Below are positions 17,936-27,191 of a stretch of 64,000 bases of DNA, piece by piece. Made by a program: the position numbers and the translations under genes. The DNA is from Pseudomonas urmiensis (GTDB lineage: Bacteria; Pseudomonadota; Gammaproteobacteria; Pseudomonadales; Pseudomonadaceae), in assembly GCF_014268815.2 (NCBI RefSeq), contig NZ_JABWRE020000001.1:2361001-2425000 (forward strand). Reading direction: 5' to 3'. Position 1 is the stretch's first letter; every line of letters starts with the position of its first letter. The notes beneath the pieces were generated by a model. The model ran no database searches. It was not told the origin of the DNA and saw only the letters and a list, made by a program, of their open reading frames with translations.

Positions 17936-18850
17936 TCAGTAATCGAAGCGATCCACCGCCCGCCGCCGCTCGTTGTCGTCGCGCCGGTCATAGGCGGCGG
18001 TGGTCTGGATATTGGCATGGTGGGCCAGCTTCTGTGCAATCGACAGGTCGTGCTCCTCGATCACCCGGGTAATGAACGCCCGGCGAAAATCATGGGGCAT
18101 GATCTTCACTCCGACCTGGGCGCCACGCTGGCGAGCGATGTAATAGATGGCATGCTTGGTGATCCGCGCGCGAGTGATGTGATTGCCCCGGCGAATCCGA
18201 TTGAACAGAAAGCCGTCATCGCCCTCACCTTCCGCTAACTGCGCACGGCGCAGGTCGAGCCAGGCCTGTAGCTTTTCGAAGGCCCAAGCCGGTGCATACT
18301 TGACCAACTGGCGGTTGCCCTTGCCCACCACTTGCAGGCTGCGGGCCTGGAAGTCGACCTGGGCCAGATCGACATCGACCGATTCCGACTTGCGCATGCC
18401 GGTGCCATACAACAAGGCAATGATCGCCGCATCGCGCACGCCTTGCGGGCGTGGGTCGGCGGCGCAGACGTCCATCAGCTCTCGAATCAGGCTACGGCGC
18501 AGATTGCGCCCCGGTGGCAAGCGGCTGCCGCTGTCTGGCTTGACCTCGCGTATGCGCAGCAACTGCTCGTGGTCGATCAGGCCTTGGCGCCAGGCTTCAT
18601 TCATCACCCCGCGCACCGCGTTGACATACAACGACGAGGTATTCGGCGCATAGCCATCGGCACGCAGCGCCGCCACCAGAGCGATGACATGGCCAGGCTC
18701 AAGACGATGCCACGGCACCTCTTCGATATCGCAATCGACGAACCCCAGGCGGTCGGCGCCATCCTGGAGGATGTAACGCATGGTCAACTGGCTGGATGGC
18801 GCCAAGCGCCCCAGATACTGCAACAGCGGATTGTGCAGGAGATCAGACAA
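17936..18850 (-). CDS. Tyrosine recombinase / site-specific integrase, stand-alone
   Basis: 304 residues. A SAM-like N-terminal core-binding domain is followed by a catalytic domain with the full residue set: Arg in GTGMRKSE, Lys in VVGKGNRQ, HxxR in MPHDFRRAFITR, His in KLAHHANIQTT and the nucleophile Tyr in TAAYDRR. The start codon appears to be TTG at 18850 (AGGA nine bases upstream); the first in-frame ATG is 23 residues later. Length and plan are XerC/D-like, not phage-integrase-like. No excisionase, tRNA or prophage gene is nearby. A 12-bp imperfect inverted repeat lies just upstream. Its 3' end is 9 bp from gspF. Confidence 0.88.
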   Translation of the reverse strand: MSDLLHNPLLQYLGRLAPSSQLTMRYILQDGADRLGFVDCDIEEVPWHRLEPGHVIALVAALRADGYAPNTSSLYVNAVRGVMNEAWRQGLIDHEQLLRIREVKPDSGSRLPPGRNLRRSLIRELMDVCAADPRPQGVRDAAIIALLYGTGMRKSESVDVDLAQVDFQARSLQVVGKGNRQLVKYAPAWAFEKLQAWLDLRRAQLAEGEGDDGFLFNRIRRGNHITRARITKHAIYYIARQRGAQVGVKIMPHDFRRAFITRVIEEHDLSIAQKLAHHANIQTTAAYDRRDDNERRRAVDRFDY

Positions 18851-18886
18851 AACGTGGATCCTGTAGCGTGAAACGGAGGCGAAAAC

Positions 18887-18943
18887 GGTGCCATCACCTT
18901 GATATACAAGGGCTTTGCGCAGTGTGAAAGCGGTGATGGTACC
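18887..18943. repeat. Inverted repeat upstream of the recombinase gene
   Basis: GGTGCCATCACC (18887-18898) and GGTGATGGTACC (18932-18943) are inverted copies matching at 11 of 12 positions, 33 bp apart, starting 37 bp upstream of the recombinase start. The geometry suits a recombinase binding or crossover region, or an autoregulatory operator. Confidence 0.5.
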
Positions 18944-19028
18944 TCATTCCTACTGCTCTGATCGAACCTGAGGCCTAGCCCCGGGGTGGGCTAGAGTGGT
19001 AGCCATGACCATTGAGCGCCGAGGCAGC

Positions 19029-19682
19029 ATGGCTTTGCACCGTTTGACCCGTACCCACCCACGCCTGAGCATCGCCGCCCTTGCCGGACTGGTGGGCGCC
19101 TGGCTGATCCCAGCAGATGATCTGACCCAGCACATTCTCGCGGGCTGGAACCTGGGCGTCTGGCTGTACTTGCTGTTGGTCGCCTGGCTGACCTGGCGGG
19201 CCACGCCTGAGACGGTGCGCAAGGTCGCCCGGGTCGAGGATGAGAACGCAGCGCTGGTGTTGTTCACCGTGTGCATCGCGGCTATCGCCAGCCTTGCCGC
19301 GGTGACCCTGCAACTGGTGTCCAGCCGCGGCCTGCAAGGCAGCGCGCTCGCCTTGCACTACCTGTACACCGGCCTGACGGTGGCGGGCTCATGGCTGCTG
19401 ATCGGCTGCATCTTCAGCCTGCATTACGCGCGCTTGTTCTACACCGACAAGGGCCACCAGCCGCTGTTGCGTTTTGCCGACAACGAGCGCAACCCCGACT
19501 ACTGGGACTTTCACTACTTCTCCTTCACCATCAGCGTCGCCGTGCAGACCTCTGATGTCGGTGTCGGCGGCCGAGGCATGCGCCGGGTGGTGCTAGCCCA
19601 CTCACTGGTAGGCTTCGTATTCAATACCGCCATCCTGGGCTTTACCATCAACATTGCTGCCGGCCTGCTTGGCGCAAATTAG
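19029..19682 (+). CDS. DUF1345 family inner-membrane protein
   Basis: 217 residues from the ATG at 19029 (GAGGC five bases upstream; ATG 19005 is an alternative adding 8 residues). About five hydrophobic segments: 16-34, 40-58, 75-98, 110-135 and 185-210. The conserved DUF1345 block [37 protein letters not shown] is present near the C terminus. Function unknown; a membrane protein. It is a single gene between the recombinase (divergent) and the DUF1652 gene. Confidence 0.82.
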   Translation: MALHRLTRTHPRLSIAALAGLVGAWLIPADDLTQHILAGWNLGVWLYLLLVAWLTWRATPETVRKVARVEDENAALVLFTVCIAAIASLAAVTLQLVSSRGLQGSALALHYLYTGLTVAGSWLLIGCIFSLHYARLFYTDKGHQPLLRFADNERNPDYWDFHYFSFTISVAVQTSDVGVGGRGMRRVVLAHSLVGFVFNTAILGFTINIAAGLLGAN

Positions 19683-19954
19683 CTGCACCGTCGGTCGGAA
19701 ACTGCTGGGCAGGCGCAGGCGGAAAAACAGCACAGCCCTCCTCTCGCCCCAGGCCCTGCACACAGCGAAAACGTTTGCCTGACAAACTGCCGCCAGCGAG
19801 CATCCAAGCAGGTGCTGTGACCGCCGTCATGCATTAGCACATTTGTCATATTTTCTGGGGGACACTGCTAAGCCAAGTGCTATCGTTACAGTCCCACCGG
19901 CCGCATGAGTGGCCGCATGATCACCGCGTTCAAAATGAGGACAAGGAGGCTGGC

Positions 19955-20215
19955 ATGAACAAGATGACGTTCCCCAACGCCTGCCAGGTGATGCGCTGGC
20001 ACTTCCACCCTTTGGGATTCGAAGCCAGCATGGATGCGCCGCGCAGCATGATCGCCCGCCTGTTCGACCGCGCCACTGGCGAAACCGTACTGGCCATCGC
20101 CGGCATTCCCTGTGCGGCGATCATGGCCGCGGCCGATGTCGAACGGATCATCGAAGCGGTAGAGGATGAAATGGCCGCGTTCGTCCCATCGTTCGCCTTG
20201 CGCGACGCGGTCTAG
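19955..20215 (+). CDS. DUF1652 domain protein
   Basis: 86 residues from the ATG at 19955 (AAGGAGG seven bases upstream). The pattern F...CQVMRWHFHPLGFEASMDAP, G.TVLAI.GIPC and IEAVEDEMAAF fits DUF1652, a short Pseudomonas-rich family of unknown function. It is cytosolic with no signal peptide. Its stop codon shares CTAG with the stop of the convergent MucR-like gene (20212-20215), so the two genes overlap by 4 bp. Confidence 0.82.
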   Translation: MNKMTFPNACQVMRWHFHPLGFEASMDAPRSMIARLFDRATGETVLAIAGIPCAAIMAAADVERIIEAVEDEMAAFVPSFALRDAV

Positions 20216-22299
20216 CCGACCTGCTGCTGTTTTTCCCGCAATGCCACCAGCCCTGCCATGAACTGCTCGGCAGGTACCGGCCTGCCCATCAGGTAGCCCT
20301 GCAGCGAATCGCACCCTAAGCGGGTGAGAAAGTCTTGCTGGCGATCGGTTTCGACCCCCTCGGCAACGATCCGCAGGCCCAGCGCCTGGCCAAGGGCGAC
20401 GATGGCCGAGACGATCGCGGCGTCATCGCTGTCGTGCTCAAGATCACGGACGAATCCGCGATCGATCTTCAGTTCGTTGGCCGGCAGGCGCTTGAGGTAC
20501 ATCAGGCTCGAATAGCCGGTGCCAAAGTCGTCGATGGAAATGTCCACGCCCATGTCGGACAGCTTCTGCAGCACGGTCAGGCTGGCATCGGCGTCGTGCA
20601 TGGCCGTGGTTTCGGTGATCTCCAGGGTCAAGCGGTTGGCGGGCAGCTGATTGCGCTGCAAGGCGCTGGCAACACTGGCCACCAGGCCTGCGTGGCAAAA
20701 CTGGATCGCCGACAGGTTGACCGCCATGCGCCAGTCTGGGTGCCCCTGCTCCAGCCACTCGCGCATCTGCCGACACGCTTCATCGAGCACCCATTCACCG
20801 ATGGGGATGATCAGCCCGGTTTTTTCCGCAAGGCCGATGAAGCGGTCCGGCAGCAGTAGCCCCTGCTGCGGATGATCCCAACGCAGCAACGCCTCGGCAC
20901 CAATTGGCTGGCGCAGGGTAGCGTCGAATTTAGGCTGGTAATGCAGGCGGAACTGGCCAAGCTCCAACGCTGCGCGCAGGTCCTGGAGCAATTGCAGCTG
21001 CTGGCGGGCGTTGCTGTTCATCGACACGTCGAAGAAGCTGTAGCCGTTCTTGCCTGCGCTCTTGGCGTGGTACATCGCCGCATCGGCGTTACGCAGCAGT
21101 TCGAGCTGATCGACGCCGTTGCCCGGATAAAGCACGATGCCCAGGCTCGCGGTCAGTTGCAGGTCGTGCTCGGCCACGCGAAATTGCCGCGAGACCAGGT
21201 TGACTTGCTTGGCCGCTACATCCATGGCGTCCTCCGGCTCTTGCAGCTCGACCAGCAGGACGAACTCATCGCCGCCAATCCGCGCCAGGGTGTCCTGGCT
21301 GTGCAAGTGACCACGCAGGCGCGAGGCGACAGCCTTGAGCAACTGATCACCGACATGATGGCCAAACGCATCGTTAACCGGCTTGAAGCCATCCAGGTCG
21401 ATGAACATCAGCGCGAAACAACCGCCCTGCTCGGTCACCTTGCCGATTGCCTGGTCGATCCGATCGGCCAGCAGCGTGCGGTTGGGCAAGCCGGTAAGGA
21501 TATCGTGCAGCGCCAACTGGGTAAGTTCCTGGTTGGCCAACGTCAGCGACCGCGCAAGCTCTGCGGTGCGCGCTTCCAGCCGGGCATCGAGCACCGAGGT
21601 CAGCAGTGCCACCGAGAGCACTGCCAAGGTGGTGATCAGCACCAGGTAATCCAGGCCGTCGCCACTCAGGCCAGTGGTCAACGCGCCGCAGAAGCTGCCC
21701 TCGGGGAAGTTCGCCGCAGCCATGCCGGTGTAGTGCATGCCCACGATGGCAATACCCATCACCACTGCCGCCGCGCCGCGGATCTGCCGCACATAAGGGG
21801 TGTGCTGGCGTAGACGGAAGGCAATCCACAGCGCCGCGGCCGAAGCGCCGACTGCGATCGCCAGCGAGGCGCCGAACAGCGTCGGGTCGTAATCGATGCC
21901 CGGTTGCATGCGCAGGGCAGCCATGCCCATGTAATGCATGCTGCTGATGCCGCTGCCCATGATCAGCGCGCCAAAGCCCAGTTGCAGCCACGGCAGGCTA
22001 GGCTGGCTCACCAGCCATAAGGCAAAGCCACACGACAGCACCGCGATCAGCAACGACAGCGCGGTCAGTGGCAAGTCGTAGCCCAGGTCGATCGGCAGGC
22101 TGAAGGCGAGCATGCCAATGAAGTGCATCGACCACACGCCGATACCCATGGCCAACGCCCCGCCAGCCATCCACAAATGCGCTGCACGGCCCTTGGCCGT
22201 GGCGATCCGCCCGGTCAGGTCAAGGGCGGTGTAGGAGGCAAGAATGGCGACGCACAGCGAGATCAACACCAGCGAGGAAGAGTAGCTACCGATCAGCAT
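20212..22299 (-). CDS. mucR: MucR-like MHYT-GGDEF-EAL membrane protein (c-di-GMP synthesis/turnover)
   Basis: 695 residues from the ATG at 22299 (MLIGSYSSSLVLIS), chosen because it matches how I recall MucR beginning; a TTG at 22356 would add 19 residues. Seven membrane helices with three MHYT motifs (SMHFIGM, SMHYMGM, GMHYTGM, which may bind copper and sense a diatomic gas) precede GGDEF (ARIGGDEF, intact) and EAL (GAEALLRW, with the catalytic residues DDFGTGYSSL and KIDRGF intact). The inhibitory site before GGDEF reads HSQD instead of RxxD. MucR-type proteins tune alginate and biofilm through c-di-GMP and respond to nitrate or NO. It is convergent with the DUF1652 gene. Confidence 0.9.
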   Translation of the reverse strand: MLIGSYSSSLVLISLCVAILASYTALDLTGRIATAKGRAAHLWMAGGALAMGIGVWSMHFIGMLAFSLPIDLGYDLPLTALSLLIAVLSCGFALWLVSQPSLPWLQLGFGALIMGSGISSMHYMGMAALRMQPGIDYDPTLFGASLAIAVGASAAALWIAFRLRQHTPYVRQIRGAAAVVMGIAIVGMHYTGMAAANFPEGSFCGALTTGLSGDGLDYLVLITTLAVLSVALLTSVLDARLEARTAELARSLTLANQELTQLALHDILTGLPNRTLLADRIDQAIGKVTEQGGCFALMFIDLDGFKPVNDAFGHHVGDQLLKAVASRLRGHLHSQDTLARIGGDEFVLLVELQEPEDAMDVAAKQVNLVSRQFRVAEHDLQLTASLGIVLYPGNGVDQLELLRNADAAMYHAKSAGKNGYSFFDVSMNSNARQQLQLLQDLRAALELGQFRLHYQPKFDATLRQPIGAEALLRWDHPQQGLLLPDRFIGLAEKTGLIIPIGEWVLDEACRQMREWLEQGHPDWRMAVNLSAIQFCHAGLVASVASALQRNQLPANRLTLEITETTAMHDADASLTVLQKLSDMGVDISIDDFGTGYSSLMYLKRLPANELKIDRGFVRDLEHDSDDAAIVSAIVALGQALGLRIVAEGVETDRQQDFLTRLGCDSLQGYLMGRPVPAEQFMAGLVALREKQQQVG

Positions 22300-22412
22300 T
22301 GGCACATCCAGCGGCGGGCGTGAGAGTGCCCGCAAAAAGCTGATGATTGTACTCAAGCTTTAGCGAAACGCACGGGTTTTCGCGAATGAGAACGGATCCA
22401 ATCCTGTGCAAG

Positions 22413-22432
22413 AGGGGCCGCTGCGCGCCCCT
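22413..22432 (-). terminator. Hairpin after the DUF3313 lipoprotein gene
   Basis: AGGGGC / GCCCCT arms around an 8-base GC-rich loop, 15 bp past the stop on the minus strand and followed by an AT-poor run. Probably a terminator for the 23450-22448 transcript, without a strong U-tract. Confidence 0.5.
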
Positions 22433-22447
22433 ATATTCGTCCGGCAA

Positions 22448-23116
22448 CTACCTGTAGACCGCCGCATACGCCTCACGCAAATCACACGCCCAGCCATCGA
22501 GCACAGCCTTGACGTTATCCGCCGTCATCACCTGCCGGTCATTCTCCAGCGGCACCCCGGTGCCCATCCTCATCACCTCGGCCACCACCGCCCCGGTCGC
22601 GCCATCCTCAAATGAAAGCTCAGTGCTGATCTCGCTGTCCTGATCGCGTATCCCGGTGGCAGTGCTCACCCCGGCTGCGACCAAGGTAATTGGCAGCCAC
22701 TCATAAAAGCGCAGGCCCTGGGTACTGGCCGCAACCCGGGTAATGGCAGGCCTGACCACCAAGGTATGCGGGCCTGGCTTGTCGACCACGGTCAAGACTT
22801 TGCCCAGCTCGTACTTGAGCGATGCATCGTAATAGCCGAGCACGTTAGTCAAAGTGGCCCCAGGAATCCGCTCGCTCGGCTCGAACCGTGGGTAAAACAC
22901 GCTGGGGGCAAAGTACACCTGGGTGTACTGCCCCCGGCTCACGCCAGGGCTGACCCAACTCAGCACCGTCTGGCCCGAGGGCGCTTGACGCTGGCTGAGC
23001 AGGCTATAGTCCTGGAGAAACCCGGCGTGCATCTCATTGGGCGCCTTTTTGCTGCTACAGGCCGACAGGGTCAACACGGCGGCAAACAGCAGCGACAGCG
23101 AACGGTTGCTTCTCAT
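22448..23116 (-). CDS. DUF3313 outer-envelope lipoprotein
   Basis: 222 residues from the ATG at 23116. Signal peptide with lipobox LTLSAC, so the mature protein should be lipidated at Cys. The DUF3313 signature is present: GFL.DYS.L, a YFAPSVFYPRFEPSERIPGA segment, the K.VDKPGPHTLVVRPAIT block, and E.SFEDGATGAVVAEVMRMGTG. Family function is unknown; members are presumed periplasmic or outer-membrane lipoproteins. It sits 28 bp after a small gene in the same direction, probably as one transcript. Confidence 0.85.
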   Translation of the reverse strand: MRSNRSLSLLFAAVLTLSACSSKKAPNEMHAGFLQDYSLLSQRQAPSGQTVLSWVSPGVSRGQYTQVYFAPSVFYPRFEPSERIPGATLTNVLGYYDASLKYELGKVLTVVDKPGPHTLVVRPAITRVAASTQGLRFYEWLPITLVAAGVSTATGIRDQDSEISTELSFEDGATGAVVAEVMRMGTGVPLENDRQVMTADNVKAVLDGWACDLREAYAAVYR

Positions 23117-23144
23117 CACGGCAATCCCTTTAACAACTACGTGG

Positions 23145-23450
23145 TCATACATGGACTTGGCTACCTTCAGCGCCTTCGGAGCAGGCGATGCGCAGTTGCC
23201 CATGGGCCATGATCCAGGCGATCAGCTCGGCGGTGGGCACTGCGTGGGCGTACTCGACCCAGTGACCGCTGTCCGGGCTGTAGTGCTCGACGTAGCGGCG
23301 CAGCACTACTTGGTGCTGATCCTGGGCCAGCCCCAGGCACGACTGCTGGAAAATGATCGGCTCGTCGCGCCCGGTGGTGGTGGTGCGCTGCATCAGGATC
23401 AACGAGCGGGCGATGTCGTGTGCGGGATACTTGCTGTGCAAAACCTTCAT
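23145..23450 (-). CDS. Hypothetical protein, 101 aa
   Basis: 101 residues; the ATG at 23450 has AAAGGGGG six to seven bases upstream, a convincing ribosome site. The sequence has no signal peptide or membrane helix and contains RTTTTGRDEPIIFQQ, RRYVEHYSPDSGHWVEYAHAVPTAELIAWIMAHGQLRI, which reads like a small globular domain. I do not recognise it. Co-directional with the DUF3313 gene 28 bp downstream; divergent from the OmpR-type regulator. Confidence 0.65.
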   Translation of the reverse strand: MKVLHSKYPAHDIARSLILMQRTTTTGRDEPIIFQQSCLGLAQDQHQVVLRRYVEHYSPDSGHWVEYAHAVPTAELIAWIMAHGQLRIACSEGAEGSQVHV

Positions 23451-23610
23451 GGACGCCCCCTTTGGCTTGGAAAGCCGGCAGAGTGCCCGGCGCGTTTTGC
23501 TGGAGGATGTCCGCTTGATGGCTGCGCTGACGCTTTGTTGCTCGATTGAAATATATGACCCAACCCGGGCAATGGTTTTACAGTTGCCCTTTTTTCGCCT
23601 GTGGACCTGA

Positions 23611-24327
23611 GTGATCGTGAGCAGACTGCTGATCGTCGACGACGATATGGAAATCCTGTCGTTGCTGAAGAAGTTCTTCCTTCAGCATGCCTATGAGGTG
23701 GATGTCGCCCCGCATGGCGAGGCGATGTGGGCGGCGATCGCCCAGCAGCGCCCGGACACCATCATTCTCGACCTGATGCTGCCTGGTGAAGGCGGCCTGA
23801 GCCTGTGCCAGAAAGTCCGCGCGCAAACCGGCATCCCGATCATCATGCTCACCGCCATGGCCGAACTGAGCGACCGCATCGTCGGCCTGGAGCTGGGCGC
23901 CGACGATTACCTGACCAAGCCGTTCGCCCCGCGTGAGCTGCTGGCGCGGTTGCGCGCCTTGCAGCGCCGGGTAGGCGAACGGCAAGTGCCCGACAGCGAA
24001 CCGTCACGGCCGATAATCGGCTTTGCCGGTTGGCACCTGGACATCACCGCGCGCGAGTTGCGCTCGCCTGAAAACGTGATGATCCCACTGTCTGGCGGTG
24101 AGTTCGATCTGTTGCTGGTGTTTCTCGAGCATCCACAGCGCATCCTCACCCGCGAGCAACTGATCGACCTCACCCACGGCCAAGGCCACGACGCTTATGA
24201 CCGCAGCATCGACGTGCAGGTCAGCCGCCTGCGGCGCAAGATCGAGCCCGACAGCAAGCGTCCGGACCTGATCCGCACCGTGCGCAATGGCGGCTACATG
24301 TTCACCGCCAAGGTCAGCCGCTCGTGA
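23611..24327 (+). CDS. OmpR-family response regulator
   Basis: 238 residues. Receiver with acidic pocket Asp10-12, phospho-acceptor Asp54 (IILDLMLPGE) and Lys in DDYLTKPF, then a winged-helix DNA-binding domain (ELRSPENVMIPLSGGEFDLLLVFLEHPQRILTREQL, YDRSIDVQVSRLRRKIEPD, RTVRNGGYMF). The start is a GTG at 23611, or the GTG two codons later at 23617; neither has a strong ribosome site. It ends in a GTGA overlap with the kinase gene. The pair is convergent with the mux efflux operon; whether it controls that operon cannot be read from the sequence. Confidence 0.92.
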   Translation: MIVSRLLIVDDDMEILSLLKKFFLQHAYEVDVAPHGEAMWAAIAQQRPDTIILDLMLPGEGGLSLCQKVRAQTGIPIIMLTAMAELSDRIVGLELGADDYLTKPFAPRELLARLRALQRRVGERQVPDSEPSRPIIGFAGWHLDITARELRSPENVMIPLSGGEFDLLLVFLEHPQRILTREQLIDLTHGQGHDAYDRSIDVQVSRLRRKIEPDSKRPDLIRTVRNGGYMFTAKVSRS

Positions 24328-25658
24328 CTACACCACGCTGGCGCCGCGATACCCTCAACCGGCGCATTGCCCTGACTATCCTGCTGGCGATGCTGATCTC
24401 GTTGGCCCTCAATGCCTTGTTCGTGCAGGTGGCAGGCATCTGGGCGCGGCCGCCGATCGACCGCACAGGTTTGCTCGACCAGATTGCCGCCACCGCGCGG
24501 GTGATCGAAGCCGCCCCGGCGCCCCTGCGCCCGCAGTTGGCCAATGCCGCCAGCAGCCCCATGCTGCAGGTGCAATGGCAAGCCGAGCGCCGCGCATTCG
24601 ATTTGCCGCCGGGTGGCGCGCAGGTCGACCCCGGCAAAGTGCCCGTGCTGCGCCAATTGCTCGGCAATCAGCGGGAAATCGAAGTCTACCGGCCCAGTGA
24701 CTGGCCCAGCGGCAGCGTCCAGGCGCGGTATGCCGTGCTGATCGAGTTCGGCGATGGCAGCTGGCTCTCGTTCGTGCCACCTGAGCGCAGCTGGGGTTTG
24801 AACTTGCCGGCCCGTATTGGCGTGATCATCGCCCTGGGGCTGATCGCCACCTTGCTGGTCGCCTGGATCGCCACCCACCAACTGGCCAAGCCCCTGCAGC
24901 GCTTTGCCGGTGCGGCCCGGCGCTTTGGAGGTGATTTAAGCGCGCCACCGATCAAGCTTGAAGGCCCCCACGAAATCCGCCAGGCGATCATCGCCTTCAA
25001 CACCATGCAGGCGCAGATTCAGCATTTCATCGCTGAGCGCACTCACATGCTCGCAGCCATCTCCCACGACCTGCGTGCGCCGTTGACGCGGATGCGCTTG
25101 CGCAGCGAGTTCATGGAAGACCTCGATCACCAGCGCAAACTGATTCGCGATGTCGAAGAAATGCAATCGATGATCAACGCCGCCCTGGCGTTTTTCCGCG
25201 AAGACACCGCGCTGGAGCAGAGCACCGCGTTCGATCTGTCGGAGCTGCTGCAAACCATCATCGACGACTACCGCGACCAGGGCATTGCCGTCGACTTCGC
25301 CGGCCCCGCGCACCTGGTGTATGACGGCCGGCCGCTGAGCATCAAGCGTGTGATCGTCAACCTGCTGGACAATGCGGTGAAGTATGGCCGACAGCCGCGC
25401 ATTGACCTGAGCAGTGACGAGCAAGCCGTGCGCATCGAGATTAGCGACCAAGGGCCGGGGATTCCCGAACCCGCCCTGCAGCGCGTGTTCGATCCGTTCT
25501 TTCGCCTTGAGGGCTCGCGTAACCGCGACACCGGCGGGGTGGGCCTGGGCCTGTCGGCAGCGCGGGCGATCGTGCGTGAGCAAGGCGGCGAGCTCACCCT
25601 GCGCAATGGCAGCGGCTCAGGGCTGATTGCGCAGGTTGAGCTGCCGGGGCGTAGCTGA
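24324..25658 (+). CDS. EnvZ-like sensor histidine kinase
   Basis: 444 residues with a GTG start overlapping the regulator stop (GTGA). Membrane helices at about 14-36 and 162-184 bracket a periplasmic domain of about 125 residues; then HAMP (184-236), HisKA with His248 (AAISHDLRAPLTRMRLR) and HATPase with NLLDNAVKYG, DQGPGIPE, VFDPFFRLEGSR and GVGLGLSAARAI. The layout is EnvZ/CpxA-like. It pairs with the upstream OmpR-type regulator. Its 3' end is 33 bp from that of opmB. Confidence 0.92.
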   Translation: MTTPRWRRDTLNRRIALTILLAMLISLALNALFVQVAGIWARPPIDRTGLLDQIAATARVIEAAPAPLRPQLANAASSPMLQVQWQAERRAFDLPPGGAQVDPGKVPVLRQLLGNQREIEVYRPSDWPSGSVQARYAVLIEFGDGSWLSFVPPERSWGLNLPARIGVIIALGLIATLLVAWIATHQLAKPLQRFAGAARRFGGDLSAPPIKLEGPHEIRQAIIAFNTMQAQIQHFIAERTHMLAAISHDLRAPLTRMRLRSEFMEDLDHQRKLIRDVEEMQSMINAALAFFREDTALEQSTAFDLSELLQTIIDDYRDQGIAVDFAGPAHLVYDGRPLSIKRVIVNLLDNAVKYGRQPRIDLSSDEQAVRIEISDQGPGIPEPALQRVFDPFFRLEGSRNRDTGGVGLGLSAARAIVREQGGELTLRNGSGSGLIAQVELPGRS

Positions 25659-25691
25659 AGCAAATCTGCAGGGCCAGCAACCGCTACCTCA

Positions 25692-27191
25692 TCAGTCCTG
25701 GGCGCGCTCAGCCTCGGCGAAGGCCTGCTCGGCATCCCAACCGCCACCCAGCGCGGCAATCAACTGCACACTGGCCACCAGCCGCCCTTGCAACAGGGTC
25801 AACACACTGCGCTCGTTACTCAGGGCAGTGGTCTGCACATTGACCACATCCAGATAGCCAATCAACCCAGCGCGATACTGGTTCTCGGTCAGGCGCAGCG
25901 ACTCACGGGCAGCGTCCAGCGCCTCCTGGCGTACCACCGCCTCGTCGCCGTAGACCTTGAGCTGGACCAGGTAGTTCTCGACCTCTTTGAAGCCGTCGAG
26001 CACGGTCTGGCGATACTGCGCCACGGTCTGGTCATACACCGCGACGGTGCGATCGACCTCGGCGCTGCGCTTACCGGCATCGAACAAGGTCATGGCCAGC
26101 GATGGCCCCACCGACCAATAGCGGTTGGGCAGCTCGATCCAGTTGCTGAAGCTGCTGCTCGAATAGCCGCCGCTCATGCTCAGGCTCAGGTCTGGGAAGT
26201 ACGCCGCACGCGCCACGCCGATATTGGCGTTGGCCGCCATGACGTTGCGCTCCGCCGAGGCGATATCGGGGCGCCGTTCCAGTAGCTGCGAGGGCAGCGA
26301 AACGGGAATCTGCGGCAAGGCCGGAATCGACTTGCTGTCAGCCAAGGCGAAATCGGCCGGGGCCTTACCCATCAGCACGGCAATGGCGTTCTCGTACTGC
26401 GCGCGCTGCCAGATCAGGTCGATCAGGTCGGCCTGGGTGCTTTTGAGCTGGGTGCGCGCCTGGGCCACCGCATCCGGGCCGGAAACACCGGCGCGGTACT
26501 GGTTCTCGGTCATTTTCAGCGAACGCTCATAGGCAGCCACGGTGGCCTCCAACAAGCGCTTCTGCTCATCGATGACGCGCAGTTGCAGGTAGTTCTGCAC
26601 CAGTTCCGACTGCAAGCTCAGGCGAATCGCCGCCAAGTCGGCAAAGCTGGCTTGCGCGCTGGCTTCGTTGGCATTGAGCGTCTCGCGCAGCTTGCCCCAC
26701 AGGTCGATCTCCCAACTGACGCCGAGCTGGGCGTTGTAGGTGTTGCGGATGCCGCTGCTATTGTTCGACAGGCTTGAGCTGCTACTGCCGGTACCTTGCG
26801 CCGAACGGGTCTTGCCGGCCGACAGATCGAGGCTGGGGAACAGCGAAGCGCGGCTGCTGCGAATCAGTGCGGTCGCCTGGCGGTACTGGGCCTCGTACTG
26901 GGCCACGGTCTGGTTGCTGCGGTTGAGTTCTTCGACCAGGGCATTGAGCCCGGCATCGCCATACAGCTCCCACCAGGCGCCACGGGCAATGGCGTCGGAG
27001 GGATTGGCCTGGGTCCAGCCTTCGGCCTGCTTGAATTGCGCAGGCGTGGCCAGCTCCGGCCGATGGTAGTCGGGGCTCAAGGTACAGGCACTGAGCATCA
27101 ATGCGCACAGGCTGGCGCCGAGCAGTCGCGAGCCGCGGCCACGGCCCAGCTGCTGCAGGGCACGGTGAAGTGGAGTCTGGGCAAAGTTCAT
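25692..27191 (-). CDS. opmB: Outer-membrane efflux lipoprotein OpmB (OprM/NodT family)
   Basis: 499 residues from the ATG at 27191, which overlaps the stop of muxC (ATGA); the longer frame is an antisense shadow of muxC. The signal peptide ends in lipobox LMLSAC, and the mature start TLSPDYHRPEL is typical of OprM-class lipoproteins. Two OEP repeats follow, each with RA.YFPDL-type and L.L..NQYRAG motifs (LKMTENQYRAGVSGPD, LRLTENQYRAGLIGYLD). It forms the trimeric outer-membrane channel of the MuxABC pump. Last gene of the operon. Confidence 0.93.
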   Translation of the reverse strand: MNFAQTPLHRALQQLGRGRGSRLLGASLCALMLSACTLSPDYHRPELATPAQFKQAEGWTQANPSDAIARGAWWELYGDAGLNALVEELNRSNQTVAQYEAQYRQATALIRSSRASLFPSLDLSAGKTRSAQGTGSSSSSLSNNSSGIRNTYNAQLGVSWEIDLWGKLRETLNANEASAQASFADLAAIRLSLQSELVQNYLQLRVIDEQKRLLEATVAAYERSLKMTENQYRAGVSGPDAVAQARTQLKSTQADLIDLIWQRAQYENAIAVLMGKAPADFALADSKSIPALPQIPVSLPSQLLERRPDIASAERNVMAANANIGVARAAYFPDLSLSMSGGYSSSSFSNWIELPNRYWSVGPSLAMTLFDAGKRSAEVDRTVAVYDQTVAQYRQTVLDGFKEVENYLVQLKVYGDEAVVRQEALDAARESLRLTENQYRAGLIGYLDVVNVQTTALSNERSVLTLLQGRLVASVQLIAALGGGWDAEQAFAEAERAQD

